A stretch of DNA of 64,000 nt from Rhizobium sp. AC27/96. Its GTDB lineage: Bacteria > Pseudomonadota > Alphaproteobacteria > Rhizobiales > Rhizobiaceae. This document shows positions 1 through 9,353 of the stretch, one piece after another. The DNA is taken from NCBI RefSeq assembly GCF_001692325.1, contig NZ_LXKN01000001.1, positions 1,240,001-1,304,000 on the forward strand. The letters are read 5' to 3'. The position numbers were made by a program, and so were the translations under genes. Positions within the stretch are counted from its first letter, which is position 1, and every line of letters starts with the position of its first letter. The notes under the pieces are model-generated. The model did no database searches and was not told where the DNA came from. It saw nothing but the letters and a program-made list of their open reading frames with translations.

Positions 1-200
1 CCGTAATTATTGGCAAGATCGAAGTGAGTGATGCCCAGATCGAACGCCGTGCGGCACATGTCTACCTTGCGGTCATGCGGGGTGTCGCCACCGAAATTGT
101 GCCAGAGCCCGAGCGAAACTGCCGGGAGCTTCAGGCCGGAGCGGCCGACCCTGTTGTATTTCATTTTCGCATAGCGGTCGGATGCCGGTTGCCAAGCCAT
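1..200 (-). CDS. Aldo/keto reductase, N-terminal fragment (runs off left edge)
   Basis: Reading leftward from the ATG at 200, the first 66 codons give an aldo/keto reductase N-terminus. It has the typical K-Y-N-R-V-G-R-S-G-L-K-L-P start, the strand S-L-G-L-W and the F-D-L-A-N-N-Y motif that carries the catalytic Asp and Tyr of the family. This form resembles the YghZ/MgrA group (glyceraldehyde or methylglyoxal reductases). The rest lies outside the window. It is the last visible gene of the sugar operon, 70 bp after the dehydrogenase gene, so it probably reduces a sugar-derived aldehyde or ketone in that pathway. The family is clear; the substrate is not known. Confidence 0.85.
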   Translation of the reverse strand, partial: MAWQPASDRYAKMKYNRVGRSGLKLPAVSLGLWHNFGGDTPHDRKVDMCRTAFDLGITHFDLANNY

Positions 201-270
201 GATGATTATTCCTTCGAGATGAAAAAACGCGCGGGTTGTTCACCCGCGCGCAAACTAGCTTTTCCTGCGC

Positions 271-1404
271 TTACTTCAAGAGCGCTTGCGCCTCTTCGAT
301 GCCGAGTGCCGCCGGCTGCGTGCAGGTGGTGGTCAGATCGATGAAGCGGTTTTCCGCACCCGATCTCAGGATCGACGTCATGACGTCAACACCGTGCAGC
401 GTGCGGTCGAGCGAGCAACGCGCATCGCGACCGTCGATCAGCGATGCGGCGAGGTCGGCAAGACCGGCTGTGCGGTAGTTGGCGCGAGCGCCGCTCGGGC
501 TTTCCTGATTGGCGATGCCGAAAGGATGCGCCCAGTTCTCAAGCGGTTTGATGTCCTTGTCACGACCGCTGGCCTCGACGGTGCCGCCGAAGAAGTTCGG
601 GTCGGGCACGTATAGCGAGCCCTCGGTGCCGTATAGCTCCATATTGGCATGGCGATGCGACCACACATCCCAGCTCGCGGTGAGCGTGATGTTCGCGCCG
701 CTGACAAACTCCAGCAGTGCCTGGATCGTCGTCGGCGTCTTCACCGGAATGGTCTCGCCATTGCGCGGCTGGCTGGTGATGGTGCGGGTTTCCGACGCCA
801 TGGACGTCATGGCACCAACGCGCTTTACCGGGCCGATCAGGTTGATCAGGTTGGCAATGTAGTAGGGACCAAGGTCGAGGATCGGTCCGCCGCCCGGCAG
901 GAAGAAGAAGTCCGGGTTCGGATGCCACATTTCCATGCCCGGGCTCATGACATGGCAGGAGCCCGAGGTGATGCGGCCGATACCGCCGTCATCGATGAAC
1001 TTGCGCGCAAGCTGATGCGCGCCGCCGAGGAAGGTATCGGGAGCGCAGCCGACGGCCAGCCCCTTTTCCTTGGCGATCCGCCGCAGTTCCTCACCCTGCT
1101 CAAGGGTCAGCACCAGCGGCTTTTCGGAGTAGGCATGCTTTCCGGCTTCGAGAATGCGCTTGGAAACCGGGAAATGCGCGTCCGGAATGGTCAAGTTGAC
1201 GATAACGTCCAGCTCGTCATTGGCGAGCAGTTCGTCGATGGTCTGGGCCTTGACCTTGTATTCCTCGGCGCGCGCACGCGCCGCATCCATGTTGAGATCC
1301 GCGCATGCCAACACCTTCAGGCCTTTGAAGAGCGGTGAAAGCGAGAAGTAGGTCGTTGAGATATTGCCGCATCCGATGATGCCGACGCCAAGTTCCTTAG
1401 CCAT
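271..1404 (-). CDS. Gfo/Idh/MocA family NAD(P)-dependent oxidoreductase
   Basis: A protein of about 377 residues with an N-terminal Rossmann fold (GVGIIGCGNIS near residues 6-16), the E-K-P-L motif typical of Gfo/Idh/MocA dehydrogenases, and a C-terminal alpha/beta domain. Members oxidise or reduce sugar and inositol hydroxyls with NAD(P). The ATG at 1404 has GAGG 9 bp upstream. A TTG 15 bp further up overlaps the stop of the preceding gene and is a weaker choice. It follows the isomerase gene closely, so the two are probably co-translated and act on the same sugar. The substrate cannot be read from sequence. Confidence 0.88.
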   Translation of the reverse strand: MAKELGVGIIGCGNISTTYFSLSPLFKGLKVLACADLNMDAARARAEEYKVKAQTIDELLANDELDVIVNLTIPDAHFPVSKRILEAGKHAYSEKPLVLTLEQGEELRRIAKEKGLAVGCAPDTFLGGAHQLARKFIDDGGIGRITSGSCHVMSPGMEMWHPNPDFFFLPGGGPILDLGPYYIANLINLIGPVKRVGAMTSMASETRTITSQPRNGETIPVKTPTTIQALLEFVSGANITLTASWDVWSHRHANMELYGTEGSLYVPDPNFFGGTVEASGRDKDIKPLENWAHPFGIANQESPSGARANYRTAGLADLAASLIDGRDARCSLDRTLHGVDVMTSILRSGAENRFIDLTTTCTQPAALGIEEAQALLK

Positions 1405-1415
1405 GTGGAAGTGCC

Positions 1416-2177
1416 TCAAAAGCTCTTGAAGGATGCGATGGAGCGGGTGATCAGACGATCGACGTCGCTCGGATTGTCATGCTCGATAACGTAGTGCTTG
1501 GCCTTGGTGCCGGCCAGCGCCTTGAGCAGCTTTGCCCAGGGAACCGTACCATATCCAAGGTCGGACCAGCCATCTTCATTCTTGTTCTCGCCTGCCGGCG
1601 CAATATCCTTGACGTGAACGGCGGTGATGCGCGAGCCGAGCTTTTCGATCCAGGCAAAGGGATCGCCGCCGCCACGGATGACCCAGGCGATATCGGCTTC
1701 CCAGGAGATATCCGGAGCGCCTTCGAAGATCTGCTCGATCGGCAGCGAGCCGTCGGCCTGCTTGACGAATTCGAAATCGTGATTGTGCCAGCCGAATTCG
1801 AAGCCCGCATCCTTGTAGGGCTTGCTCATTTCCTGCAGGCGCTTGCCGAATGCCAGCCAGCCGGCGGCATCCTTCGGGCGCTCGTCGGCGCCGATATGCG
1901 GCGCGTAGATCGAGTCCATGCCGAGCGTCTTGGCGATCGTGAGTGCCTTCTCCACCTGCCCGTCAAGAAAGTCGGGGCTGAAATGGCCGCTGGCCATCAC
2001 CAGGCCATTCTTGTCGAGCTCGGCGCGCAGGCTCTTCAGGCCCGCCTCGTCCAGATCGGCATAAATGCCGCCAAAGCCTTCGACCTCGGCGTAGCCGGCC
2101 TTGCCGAGCTTGACGAAGATCTCCGAATAGGGCTGAAAATTACGGGCGCTATAAAGCTGAAATCCAAGTTTCGTCAT
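1416..2177 (-). CDS. Sugar phosphate isomerase/epimerase family (TIM barrel, AP-endonuclease 2 fold)
   Basis: 253 residues. The N-terminal G-F-Q-L-Y-S-A-R, the mid-protein G-W-H-N-H-D-F-E and the late A-V-H-V-K-D-I motifs are the metal-binding strands of the xylose-isomerase-like/AP endonuclease 2 TIM barrel, as in hydroxypyruvate isomerase and IolE/IolI-like enzymes. It lies between the GH2 glycosidase and the Gfo/Idh dehydrogenase in one operon. Such isomerase-dehydrogenase pairs commonly process oxidised sugars, and some members act as eliminases on 3-keto-glycosides. The exact reaction is inference. Confidence 0.85.
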   Translation of the reverse strand: MTKLGFQLYSARNFQPYSEIFVKLGKAGYAEVEGFGGIYADLDEAGLKSLRAELDKNGLVMASGHFSPDFLDGQVEKALTIAKTLGMDSIYAPHIGADERPKDAAGWLAFGKRLQEMSKPYKDAGFEFGWHNHDFEFVKQADGSLPIEQIFEGAPDISWEADIAWVIRGGGDPFAWIEKLGSRITAVHVKDIAPAGENKNEDGWSDLGYGTVPWAKLLKALAGTKAKHYVIEHDNPSDVDRLITRSIASFKSF

Positions 2178-2255
2178 CGATAGTCCTCCAATGGCCTCCC
2201 GGCCGTCTGTCTTGGGCTTGTCGCCCCGAAAACGCCGCCGTGACGGCGTGATAAC

Positions 2256-4718
2256 TCAATCCACTGATTGGCTGGATTGCAGATCGTAGATGCGGAATGC
2301 GGGGACACCGCCGGCCAGCGGTTTAGTCGGCGTAAAGACGATGCGTCGGCTTTCGCCGGCGGCAAGATCGAAGGCATTGTCGGAATAACGCCCCTCGGTC
2401 TCGCTCTCGATCATCACGAACAGCGCAAGTCCCTTTGCGGTGACGGTGAGTTCCACCGTGCCGTTCTCTTCCTTCTCCTCCCTCAACACCGACAGGCCCG
2501 CTGGCTGAAACTCCAGAGCCTTGTAGGTGCCGTGAACATAATGCCCCTCGCCGCCCATGCCGTTCGATGCGGTGAAATGCCACGCCAGCAGGCAATCGGC
2601 CGGCACCTGATCCGCATCGATCGACAATGCAACAACAGCAGCATCCGGCGTGCAGACCGCATGCGCCGTGGTTAAAGGTACCCGCTCGCCGTCAAGCTTC
2701 AGCAGCGAGACGGAAATATCGGCCGTGACGTCGGCATTGGTGTCGTTGACCAAAGAGAAACGGATGGTCTTGTTGTCTTCCGACGGGATCGCCGCGACCG
2801 ATACGGGCTGGAAGAAGCGCCGCACCAGATAGTGCATCACCTTCCACCGGCCGCCGTAATCGAGGCTCGACCATGATGCCACCGGCCAGGTGTCGTTGAG
2901 CTGCCAGTAGATAGTGCCCATGCAATGCGGCTTCAAAGACCGCCAATATTCCACCGCCGTCTTGATGGCGAGACCCTGCTGGACCTGGCTCAGATAGACG
3001 AAGTTCGGGAAATCCTTCGGGAAGCGGAAATAGCGGAACATCGTGCCGGCAATGCGCTCGTTGCCGCCGGCATTCTTCTGGTGCAGCTCCATGACCGGAG
3101 AAGCGATGTTCATATCCTTCGCCTCGGCATAGGTCTTGATCACAGGCAGCGACGTGTAGGACTGGAAGCCGAATTCCGAGCAGAAGCGCGGGCGCACGGT
3201 GCGGTAATTGTCGAAGGACTTGTTCTCGTGCCAGACCGACCAATAGTGCATGTCGCCCGAGCCATCGGCATGCCAGGCATCGCCGAAATTCAGATAGCCC
3301 GATGCCGGGCTCGACGGCCACCAGATCGCGTCCGGCGCGGCCTTATTCATCGCCTGCTCGATCGTCCTGTTCAGACGATCGTAGGAGACGAGGTAGCGGT
3401 CGCGATCCTTACGGGATTCCTCGAACCATGTGAGCGCGCCGACCAGTTCATTATCGCCGCACCACAGCACGAGCGACGGATGCGTTGCCAGCCGGCGAAC
3501 CTGATAGGTAACTTCCGCTTCAACATTCTCCAGGAAATCGCCCGTGGACGGATAGAGATTGCAGGCGAACATGAAGTCCTGCCACACCATCAGGCCGAGA
3601 CGGTCACAGATGTCGTAGAACCAGTCATGCTCGTAGAAGCCGCCACCCCAGACGCGGATGATGTTCATGTTGGCGGCCGCCGCCGATTGCAGCAGATCCT
3701 CGGTCAGCTCCGGCTTGGAGCGCGAAAACAGCGCGTCAGCCGGAATCCAGTTGGCGCCGCGGGCAAAGATCTCGCGGCCGTTCACCTTCAAGGCAAAGCG
3801 GCTGCCGGCCTCGTCCTCGTCGGTGATCAGCTCGACCGTCCGCAGACCGATCTGCCGCGTAACGGTCTCGAAATTCGTCTCCACGGACAAAGCGTAGAGG
3901 GCTTGCTCGCCATTGCCGGCCGGCCACCAGAACCTGGGCTTGTCGACATGGAAGACATGGGTGATCGAGGTCTCGCCAGCATTGACGCCGACATCGAGGC
4001 GCACCCGCTCGTCATCCAGCTCGAAATAAAGCTGCGCGACGCCAGTTCCCTTGGCAAAAAGCGCTACCGTCACCTTCAGATCGACAGAACCGTCGTCATT
4101 GTGGATCTGTTGGATGACGACATTCTCGATGCGGGCGATCTCGAGCTTCTTCAGCGCGATCGTGCCATAGAGCCCGAGAGGTGCAATGGCGATGTTCCAA
4201 TCCCAGCCGAAATGGCATTGCGGCTTGCGCAGCATGTTACCGTTCGGGATCGGCGAATTGCCGGTGCTATAGGGAATATAGAACGGCTGCTTCGCCTGCC
4301 GCTCCGCTCCCTCTGTGATGCTCGAATGCAGGACGATGCGAATGCTGTTCTCGCCCGTCTTCAATGCCTTCGAGACATCGGGGCGATAGCGCTGGAAGCA
4401 ATTGTCGGCTTCGAGCACGAGCGCGTCATTGACATAAACACTTGCGACTGTGTCGATATAGTCGATATCGAGATACCAGTCGCCACCGGTGTCATCGAGG
4501 GTGAAGCTGCGTGTCAGCTGCCAATCCTGCTTGGCCACCCATTGAACGAGCTCCTCGTTCCGGCCGAAATATGGGTCGGGAATGAGGCCTTCCGCATTCA
4601 GTGCGGCATGGACATCACCGGGCAGAGACATGGAGAGGGAATGATCGCTGTCGGGAGATGTGAGCCTCCACGCGCCAGCCAGATCGACGGTGAAATTATC
4701 ATTGAGCGAAGACGACAT
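2256..4718 (-). CDS. Glycoside hydrolase family 2, beta-mannosidase-like
   Basis: 820 residues from the ATG at 4718, which has AGGAGGT just upstream; an in-frame extension to 4829 would run into the ATPase gene and is rejected. The order is a GH2 sugar-binding jelly roll (LPGDVHAAL near residue 30, typical of beta-mannosidases), an immunoglobulin-like domain and a TIM barrel. The acid/base Glu is E424 in the D-N-E-L motif and the nucleophile is E515 in S-E-F-G-F. There is no signal peptide, so it acts in the cytoplasm on imported short beta-mannosides. It lies 58 bp after the ATPase gene in the same operon. Substrate specificity is inferred from family resemblance. Confidence 0.88.
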   Translation of the reverse strand: MSSSLNDNFTVDLAGAWRLTSPDSDHSLSMSLPGDVHAALNAEGLIPDPYFGRNEELVQWVAKQDWQLTRSFTLDDTGGDWYLDIDYIDTVASVYVNDALVLEADNCFQRYRPDVSKALKTGENSIRIVLHSSITEGAERQAKQPFYIPYSTGNSPIPNGNMLRKPQCHFGWDWNIAIAPLGLYGTIALKKLEIARIENVVIQQIHNDDGSVDLKVTVALFAKGTGVAQLYFELDDERVRLDVGVNAGETSITHVFHVDKPRFWWPAGNGEQALYALSVETNFETVTRQIGLRTVELITDEDEAGSRFALKVNGREIFARGANWIPADALFSRSKPELTEDLLQSAAAANMNIIRVWGGGFYEHDWFYDICDRLGLMVWQDFMFACNLYPSTGDFLENVEAEVTYQVRRLATHPSLVLWCGDNELVGALTWFEESRKDRDRYLVSYDRLNRTIEQAMNKAAPDAIWWPSSPASGYLNFGDAWHADGSGDMHYWSVWHENKSFDNYRTVRPRFCSEFGFQSYTSLPVIKTYAEAKDMNIASPVMELHQKNAGGNERIAGTMFRYFRFPKDFPNFVYLSQVQQGLAIKTAVEYWRSLKPHCMGTIYWQLNDTWPVASWSSLDYGGRWKVMHYLVRRFFQPVSVAAIPSEDNKTIRFSLVNDTNADVTADISVSLLKLDGERVPLTTAHAVCTPDAAVVALSIDADQVPADCLLAWHFTASNGMGGEGHYVHGTYKALEFQPAGLSVLREEKEENGTVELTVTAKGLALFVMIESETEGRYSDNAFDLAAGESRRIVFTPTKPLAGGVPAFRIYDLQSSQSVD

Positions 4719-4776
4719 CGGACCTCCTCGGACCGCTGCAAGGTGGAGGCGGCAAGACCGCCTCCAGGGCATAGGA

Positions 4777-5868
4777 TCATATTCTGAGTTCTGTCTGCGC
4801 ATCAAAGAGCGATGCGAGAGACATGTCAAAGCCGAGCTTCACGCCTGTACCGGGGCCAAACCGTCTGCTGCCGTTGACGCGCACCGACAGGGTGTGGCCG
4901 GCATGCTTCAGCCAGAGCAGATTGTCGGCGCCCATCGGTTCTTCGATATCGACGGTCGCGTTGTGAACCTCAGCACCCGGCGCCAATTCCTCGTTGACCT
5001 TGATGTGCTCGGGACGCACGCCAAGCACGACCTTGCGGCCCGCCTGCAATGTCTCGCCCGCCCTGTAGCCATCAAGCGAGAACAGCACGTCGTTGGTGGC
5101 AAACACCACCTTGCCTTCGCGGTTCACCAGTTCGCCCTTGAGGAAGTTCATCGAAGGCGATCCGATGAAGCCGGCAACGAAGAGATTGCGCGGCTCGTTG
5201 TAGATCGTCGTGGGATCATCGAGCTGCATGATGACGCCGTTCTTCATGATCGCGATACGGTCGGCGAGCGTCAGAGCCTCGATCTGATCGTGGGTGACGT
5301 AGATCATCGTATTTTTCAGCGACTGGTGCAGCCGCTTGATTTCCACGCGCAGCTCAGAACGCAGTTTCGCATCGAGGTTCGACAAGGGCTCATCGAAGAG
5401 GAAGACATCGACATCGCGCACCAGTGCGCGGCCGATGGCCACACGCTGGCGCTGACCGCCCGAAAGCTCGGCCGGCTTGCGCTTCAGGAGCGGCTCGATC
5501 TGCAGGATCTCGGCGGCACGCGCGATACGCTTCTTGATCTCGTCGTTCGGCACCTTGGCGACACGCAGGCCGAAGGACAGGTTCTTCTCGACCGACATCT
5601 GCGGATAGAGCGCGTAGGACTGGAACACCATGCCGATGCCGCGGTCCTTGGGCTCCTCCCAGGTGACGTTCTTGCCCTTGATGAAGATCTGGCCCTCACT
5701 GATATCAAGCAGGCCGGCAATGCAGTTGAGCAAGGTCGACTTACCGCAGCCGGATGAGCCGAGGAGTACCAGGAACTCGCCGTCATTGATCTCGAGATTG
5801 AGATTTTTCAGAACGTTGACCGCACCGAAATTCAGCGAAAGGTCTTTGATGGAAACGCTGCTGTTCAT
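4777..5868 (-). CDS. Sugar ABC transporter ATP-binding protein (MalK/UgpC type)
   Basis: 363 residues. Walker A GSSGCGKST lies at 37-45, Q-loop MVFQ at about 80-83, signature LSGGQ at 135-139 and Walker B VDVFLFDEP at 153-161, followed by a C-terminal TOBE region, as in MalK/UgpC/MsmX ATPases of the CUT1 sugar importers. It powers the two permeases encoded immediately upstream; only 3 bp separate it from the second permease, so they are co-translated. The sugar is not set by this subunit, but the downstream GH2 enzyme points to an oligosaccharide or glycoside. Confidence 0.94.
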   Translation of the reverse strand: MNSSVSIKDLSLNFGAVNVLKNLNLEINDGEFLVLLGSSGCGKSTLLNCIAGLLDISEGQIFIKGKNVTWEEPKDRGIGMVFQSYALYPQMSVEKNLSFGLRVAKVPNDEIKKRIARAAEILQIEPLLKRKPAELSGGQRQRVAIGRALVRDVDVFLFDEPLSNLDAKLRSELRVEIKRLHQSLKNTMIYVTHDQIEALTLADRIAIMKNGVIMQLDDPTTIYNEPRNLFVAGFIGSPSMNFLKGELVNREGKVVFATNDVLFSLDGYRAGETLQAGRKVVLGVRPEHIKVNEELAPGAEVHNATVDIEEPMGADNLLWLKHAGHTLSVRVNGSRRFGPGTGVKLGFDMSLASLFDAQTELRI

Positions 5869-5871
5869 GGG

Positions 5872-6768
5872 TCAACCCTTCACTGCGCCGGCGGCGATGC
5901 CTCGGACGAAGAGCCGTCCGGACACGAAATAGACGATAAGCGGCACCGCGCCGGTGAGAAGCGTTGCGGCCATGTTGACGTTGTATTCCTTCACGCCCTG
6001 AACGGCGTTGACGACGTTGTTGAGCTGCACGGTCATCGGGTAGTTCTGCGTGCCGGCGAAAATGACGCCGAACAGGAAGTCGTTCCAGATGCCGGTGATC
6101 TGGATGATGATGCCGACGACGAAGATCGGCAACGACATGGGCAGCATGATGCGCAGGAAGATCTGCCAGAAGCCTGCACCGTCGACGCGCGCCGCCTTGA
6201 AGAGCTCAGGCGGAAGCGAGGCGAAATAATTGCGGAACAGCAACGTGTTGATCGGCATGCCGAAGATCGTATGCACGAGCACGATGCCGCCAAGCGTCGC
6301 GAACAAGCCGAGTTCGCGCAGCACCATGACGAGCGGATAGAGCATGACCTGATACGGAATGAAGGCCCCGAATAGCAGGATGGTGAAGAAGACTTCCGAT
6401 CCTTTAAAGCGCCAGTTGGCCAGCGCATAGCCGTTGACCGAAGCAACGGCGATCGAGACGATGACGCTCGGAACGAGGATCTTCACCGAATTCCAGAAGC
6501 CGACCTGGATGCCGTGGCAATAGAGACCGGTGCAGGCCTGCGACCAGGCTTTCACCCATGGCTCGAAGGTGATTTCCATCGGCGGCGCAAAAATGTTGCC
6601 GAGGCGTATCTCAGGCATGCCCTTGAGCGAGGTGACGATCATCACATAGAGCGGCAGCACGTAGTAGAGCGCGGCAAGCCCGAGAAAGCCGTAGAGCATG
6701 ATTGTGCGCGGCGCGAAGCGGCGCTTGGGTTTTGCGCCCGAAGGCTCGATTGCGGTGGCAATTGCCAT
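5872..6768 (-). CDS. Carbohydrate ABC transporter permease (MalG type)
   Basis: 298 residues with about six hydrophobic segments. The conserved cytoplasmic loop that docks on the ATPase is seen as E-L-F-K-A-A-R-V-D-G-A at about residue 200, and the protein ends in the MalG-like RGIAAGAVKG tail. It forms the inner-membrane channel with the preceding permease. It lies 12 bp after that gene and 3 bp before the ATPase gene, as expected of a CUT1 operon. Confidence 0.93.
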   Translation of the reverse strand: MAIATAIEPSGAKPKRRFAPRTIMLYGFLGLAALYYVLPLYVMIVTSLKGMPEIRLGNIFAPPMEITFEPWVKAWSQACTGLYCHGIQVGFWNSVKILVPSVIVSIAVASVNGYALANWRFKGSEVFFTILLFGAFIPYQVMLYPLVMVLRELGLFATLGGIVLVHTIFGMPINTLLFRNYFASLPPELFKAARVDGAGFWQIFLRIMLPMSLPIFVVGIIIQITGIWNDFLFGVIFAGTQNYPMTVQLNNVVNAVQGVKEYNVNMAATLLTGAVPLIVYFVSGRLFVRGIAAGAVKG

Positions 6769-6780
6769 TTGATGCCTCCC

Positions 6781-7671
6781 TTATCTGCGCTTCTGGCGGA
6801 ACTCGTAGAGAGCCCACGGCACGACGAAGATGAACACGGTGACCAGCATGACCGTGGAGGCGGCAAGTGCCTGCCCAAGGTTCGAACGCTGGAACATGAA
6901 GTCGTAGACATATTTGGCTGGCATCTCGGATGCGAAGCCCGGCCCGCCTGCAGTCATCGCGACCACCAGATCGTAGACGCGCACGATGCCCGAAGCGACG
7001 ATGACGAGCGTGGTGACGAAGACACCGCGCATCATCGGGATGACGACGAAAATATAGGTTCGCCAGGCCGGGATGCCGTCGACACGCGAGGCCTTCCATA
7101 TCTCGCCGTCAATCCCGCGCAGACCCGCCAGCATCAGCACCATCACCAGACCGGTGCCCTGCCAGAGCCCGGCGATGACAAGCGCATAGAGCACCGTCTT
7201 CTGATTGCCGAGCAGCGCAAAATTGAACCAGGTGAACCCCATGTCCTGCGCCAGTTTCGGCAGTCCCAGCGCCGGATCGAGGATCCATTGCCAGACGAGG
7301 CCGGTGACGATGAAGGACAGGGCAAAGGGATAGAGAAAAATCGTTCGAAACGTATTCTCGAAACGGATCTTCTGGTCCATCAGCACGGCAAGGACGAAGC
7401 CGACGACGAATGCGAAAACGAGGCTAAGAACGCCGTAAATGGCAAGATTGCCGATCGAGACATTCCAGCGATCGGTGCTCCACAGGCGTTGATACTGCGC
7501 CAGACCGACGAAGTTCGAGCTGGGCAACAGTCTTGAATCTGTGAACGAATAGATGACGGTCCAGAGCGTGCAGCCCACGAACACAACGATCACCGTCAAC
7601 ACCATCGGAATGGCGGCGATCTTTGCATTCAGGTTGCGGAACAGACCAAATGGCCGGACAGCGTTAGCCAT
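6781..7671 (-). CDS. Carbohydrate ABC transporter permease (MalF type)
   Basis: 296 residues from the ATG at 7671, with GGAGG five bases upstream; a TTG directly before it is less likely. About six transmembrane segments and the loop I-W-K-A-S-R-V-D-G-I-P mark it as the MalF-like partner of the CUT1 importer. It lies between the binding-protein gene (90 bp upstream) and the second permease gene. The wider gap after the binding-protein gene is usual where the binding protein is made in excess. Confidence 0.93.
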   Translation of the reverse strand: MANAVRPFGLFRNLNAKIAAIPMVLTVIVVFVGCTLWTVIYSFTDSRLLPSSNFVGLAQYQRLWSTDRWNVSIGNLAIYGVLSLVFAFVVGFVLAVLMDQKIRFENTFRTIFLYPFALSFIVTGLVWQWILDPALGLPKLAQDMGFTWFNFALLGNQKTVLYALVIAGLWQGTGLVMVLMLAGLRGIDGEIWKASRVDGIPAWRTYIFVVIPMMRGVFVTTLVIVASGIVRVYDLVVAMTAGGPGFASEMPAKYVYDFMFQRSNLGQALAASTVMLVTVFIFVVPWALYEFRQKRR

Positions 7672-7761
7672 CAATACCTCCGTTGGTGGCGTGCATCGGG
7701 ACAGGCGAGAACCCTCGCCCGCCCCAAGCCGGCCATCGCGATTGATAGGATGGTCGTCTGC

Positions 7762-9000
7762 TTACTGCGCTTGCTTGAAGATGGCGGCCTGCTTTTCGAT
7801 CGCCTCGTCCACCGTCATCTTCGACGAGAAGAACTGCAGTCCGAGGTCGGTCATCTGGCCGCGTGTATCCGGGTCGATCAGCTGGGTCACGCCCGGCACG
7901 ACGTTGTCCGGATTCTTCAGGATTTCCAGACCCTTCTTCATGCAGCTGCTGGCCGCGCTCAGATCGATATCGCCACGCACCGGCAGAGAACCCTTGGCGA
8001 GGTTGAACTTCACCTGGGTTTCCTTGGACACGAGCATGCTGGCAAGCTCGAGCTGCGCCTTGGTGATATCGGCGTTGCTGTTCTTCGGGAAATAGAAGCT
8101 GTCGCCGCCGGTATCGAGCAAACCGTTGAAGCCGAGACCCGGCAGGCAATCGTAGTCCTTGCCGGCGACCTGCTTGGCAACGCCAAACTCACCCTGCGCC
8201 CAGTCGCCCATGATCTGCGCGGCAGCCTTGCCGGTGATGACCATATTGGTGGCGACGTTCCAGTCGCGGCCGGAATAGCTCTCGTCAACCAGATCGCGAG
8301 CCTGCGCGAAAGCGTCCCAAACCTTGCGGTTTTCGGGGCTCTTCACGGCGTCGGCGTCTTTCTTCTGATAGATCGCCAGATAGGTTTCCTTGCCGCCGAT
8401 ACCGATCTGCATGACGCTGCGCATGCCGTCGACCTGCCACGGAGCACCGGTCGCGAGCGGAACGATGCCCTTTTCGCGCAGCTTCGGCGCGTCGGCGACG
8501 AATTCATCCCAGTTGGCCGGAACCTTCATGCCATTATCTTCGAAGACATGGCGGTTGACCCACATCCACTGCCAGGAGTGGATGTTGAGCGGTACGCAAT
8601 AGACGCGGCCCTCATAGGTGCAGGACGCCAGCAGGCTTGCCGGGCGAATGATATCCTTCCAGTGTTCCTTTTCAGCCAGATCGGTCAGATCGGTCATGAG
8701 GCCGGCCTTGACCAGCTCTTCGGCGTCGCGGCCGGTATTCAGCTGTGTGGCGCCCATCGGATTGCCGCCCAGAATGCGGCTGACGATCAGTGGCGTTGCC
8801 GTCGAGCCGGATCCGGCGATCGCGCCGTCGACCCAGTGATCCTTGCCAAGCGCATTGTACTGCTCGGCTAGAACCTTCACCGCGGCTGCTTCACCGCCCG
8901 ATGTCCACCAATGCGTTACCTCAAGATCGGTCGCATCGGCTGAAAAGGCTGGAATCGCGACAGATGCAAGCAAAGCGGCAGCCATCAAACGAATATTCAT
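7762..9000 (-). CDS. Extracellular sugar-binding protein of the ABC importer
   Basis: 412 residues from the ATG at 9000, preceded by GGGAGGAG. The N-terminus MNIRLMAAALLASVAIPAFS is a signal peptide that ends near A-F-S-A, so the mature protein is periplasmic. The start of the mature chain (LEVTHWWTSGGE) is typical of family-1 solute-binding proteins for oligosaccharides and glycosides. It is the first gene of the operon and delivers substrate to the two permeases. The downstream beta-mannosidase-like enzyme suggests a mannoside or related disaccharide as ligand; this is inference. Confidence 0.92.
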   Translation of the reverse strand: MNIRLMAAALLASVAIPAFSADATDLEVTHWWTSGGEAAAVKVLAEQYNALGKDHWVDGAIAGSGSTATPLIVSRILGGNPMGATQLNTGRDAEELVKAGLMTDLTDLAEKEHWKDIIRPASLLASCTYEGRVYCVPLNIHSWQWMWVNRHVFEDNGMKVPANWDEFVADAPKLREKGIVPLATGAPWQVDGMRSVMQIGIGGKETYLAIYQKKDADAVKSPENRKVWDAFAQARDLVDESYSGRDWNVATNMVITGKAAAQIMGDWAQGEFGVAKQVAGKDYDCLPGLGFNGLLDTGGDSFYFPKNSNADITKAQLELASMLVSKETQVKFNLAKGSLPVRGDIDLSAASSCMKKGLEILKNPDNVVPGVTQLIDPDTRGQMTDLGLQFFSSKMTVDEAIEKQAAIFKQAQ

Positions 9001-9095
9001 GAGTTCTCCTCCCTCACTGAAACGTTGCCGGAAAAACGTAGTCGAATCATTTTCCGTACGCAACCGCCAGCCAGTGATTTTTTCCACGATCGCCG

Positions 9096-9101
9096 ATTAT
9101 A
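9096..9101 (-). promoter_or_regulatory. Probable -10 box of the sugar operon promoter
   Basis: A perfect TATAAT on the minus strand about 95 bp before the binding-protein start. No good -35 match is seen 16-18 bp upstream, which could fit an activator-dependent or weak promoter. Inference from sequence only. Confidence 0.4.
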
Positions 9102-9337
9102 CAACCTTAAGATAGTATTCCGCCTGTGGAAGATGCGGACACCCCAGCCTTCGATCAAAGTCGAAGCGATTGAGAATCATCAATTAAACTATTGATTTTA
9201 TTTCGAATAAACTAAGAAATCCACCAAAAAGCCACTCGGCGTCGCATCGAAAATGAGAAATTGCTCACCCGAGGATAGCAATACAACCATTAGGCATGTC
9301 AACGGTAGACAGGTCTAAAATAGTGCTCGACATTCGC

Positions 9338-9353
9338 ACTGTATCGTTACAGT
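9338..9353. promoter_or_regulatory. Candidate LacI-family operator
   Basis: ACTGTATCGTTACAGT: six-base perfect arms around a central CG, with mismatches only at the two bases flanking it. LacI-family operators usually are even palindromes with a central CG. It lies 111 bp before the regulator's ATG, in the region shared with the divergent sugar operon. Confidence 0.5.

Noticed and set aside
2925..4787. 620-codon open frame on plus strand antisense to the GH2 gene
   Set aside because: It mirrors the GH2 coding strand in a high-GC gene, has Arg/Asp/Leu-rich composition and no domain; the minus-strand frame has clear catalytic motifs.
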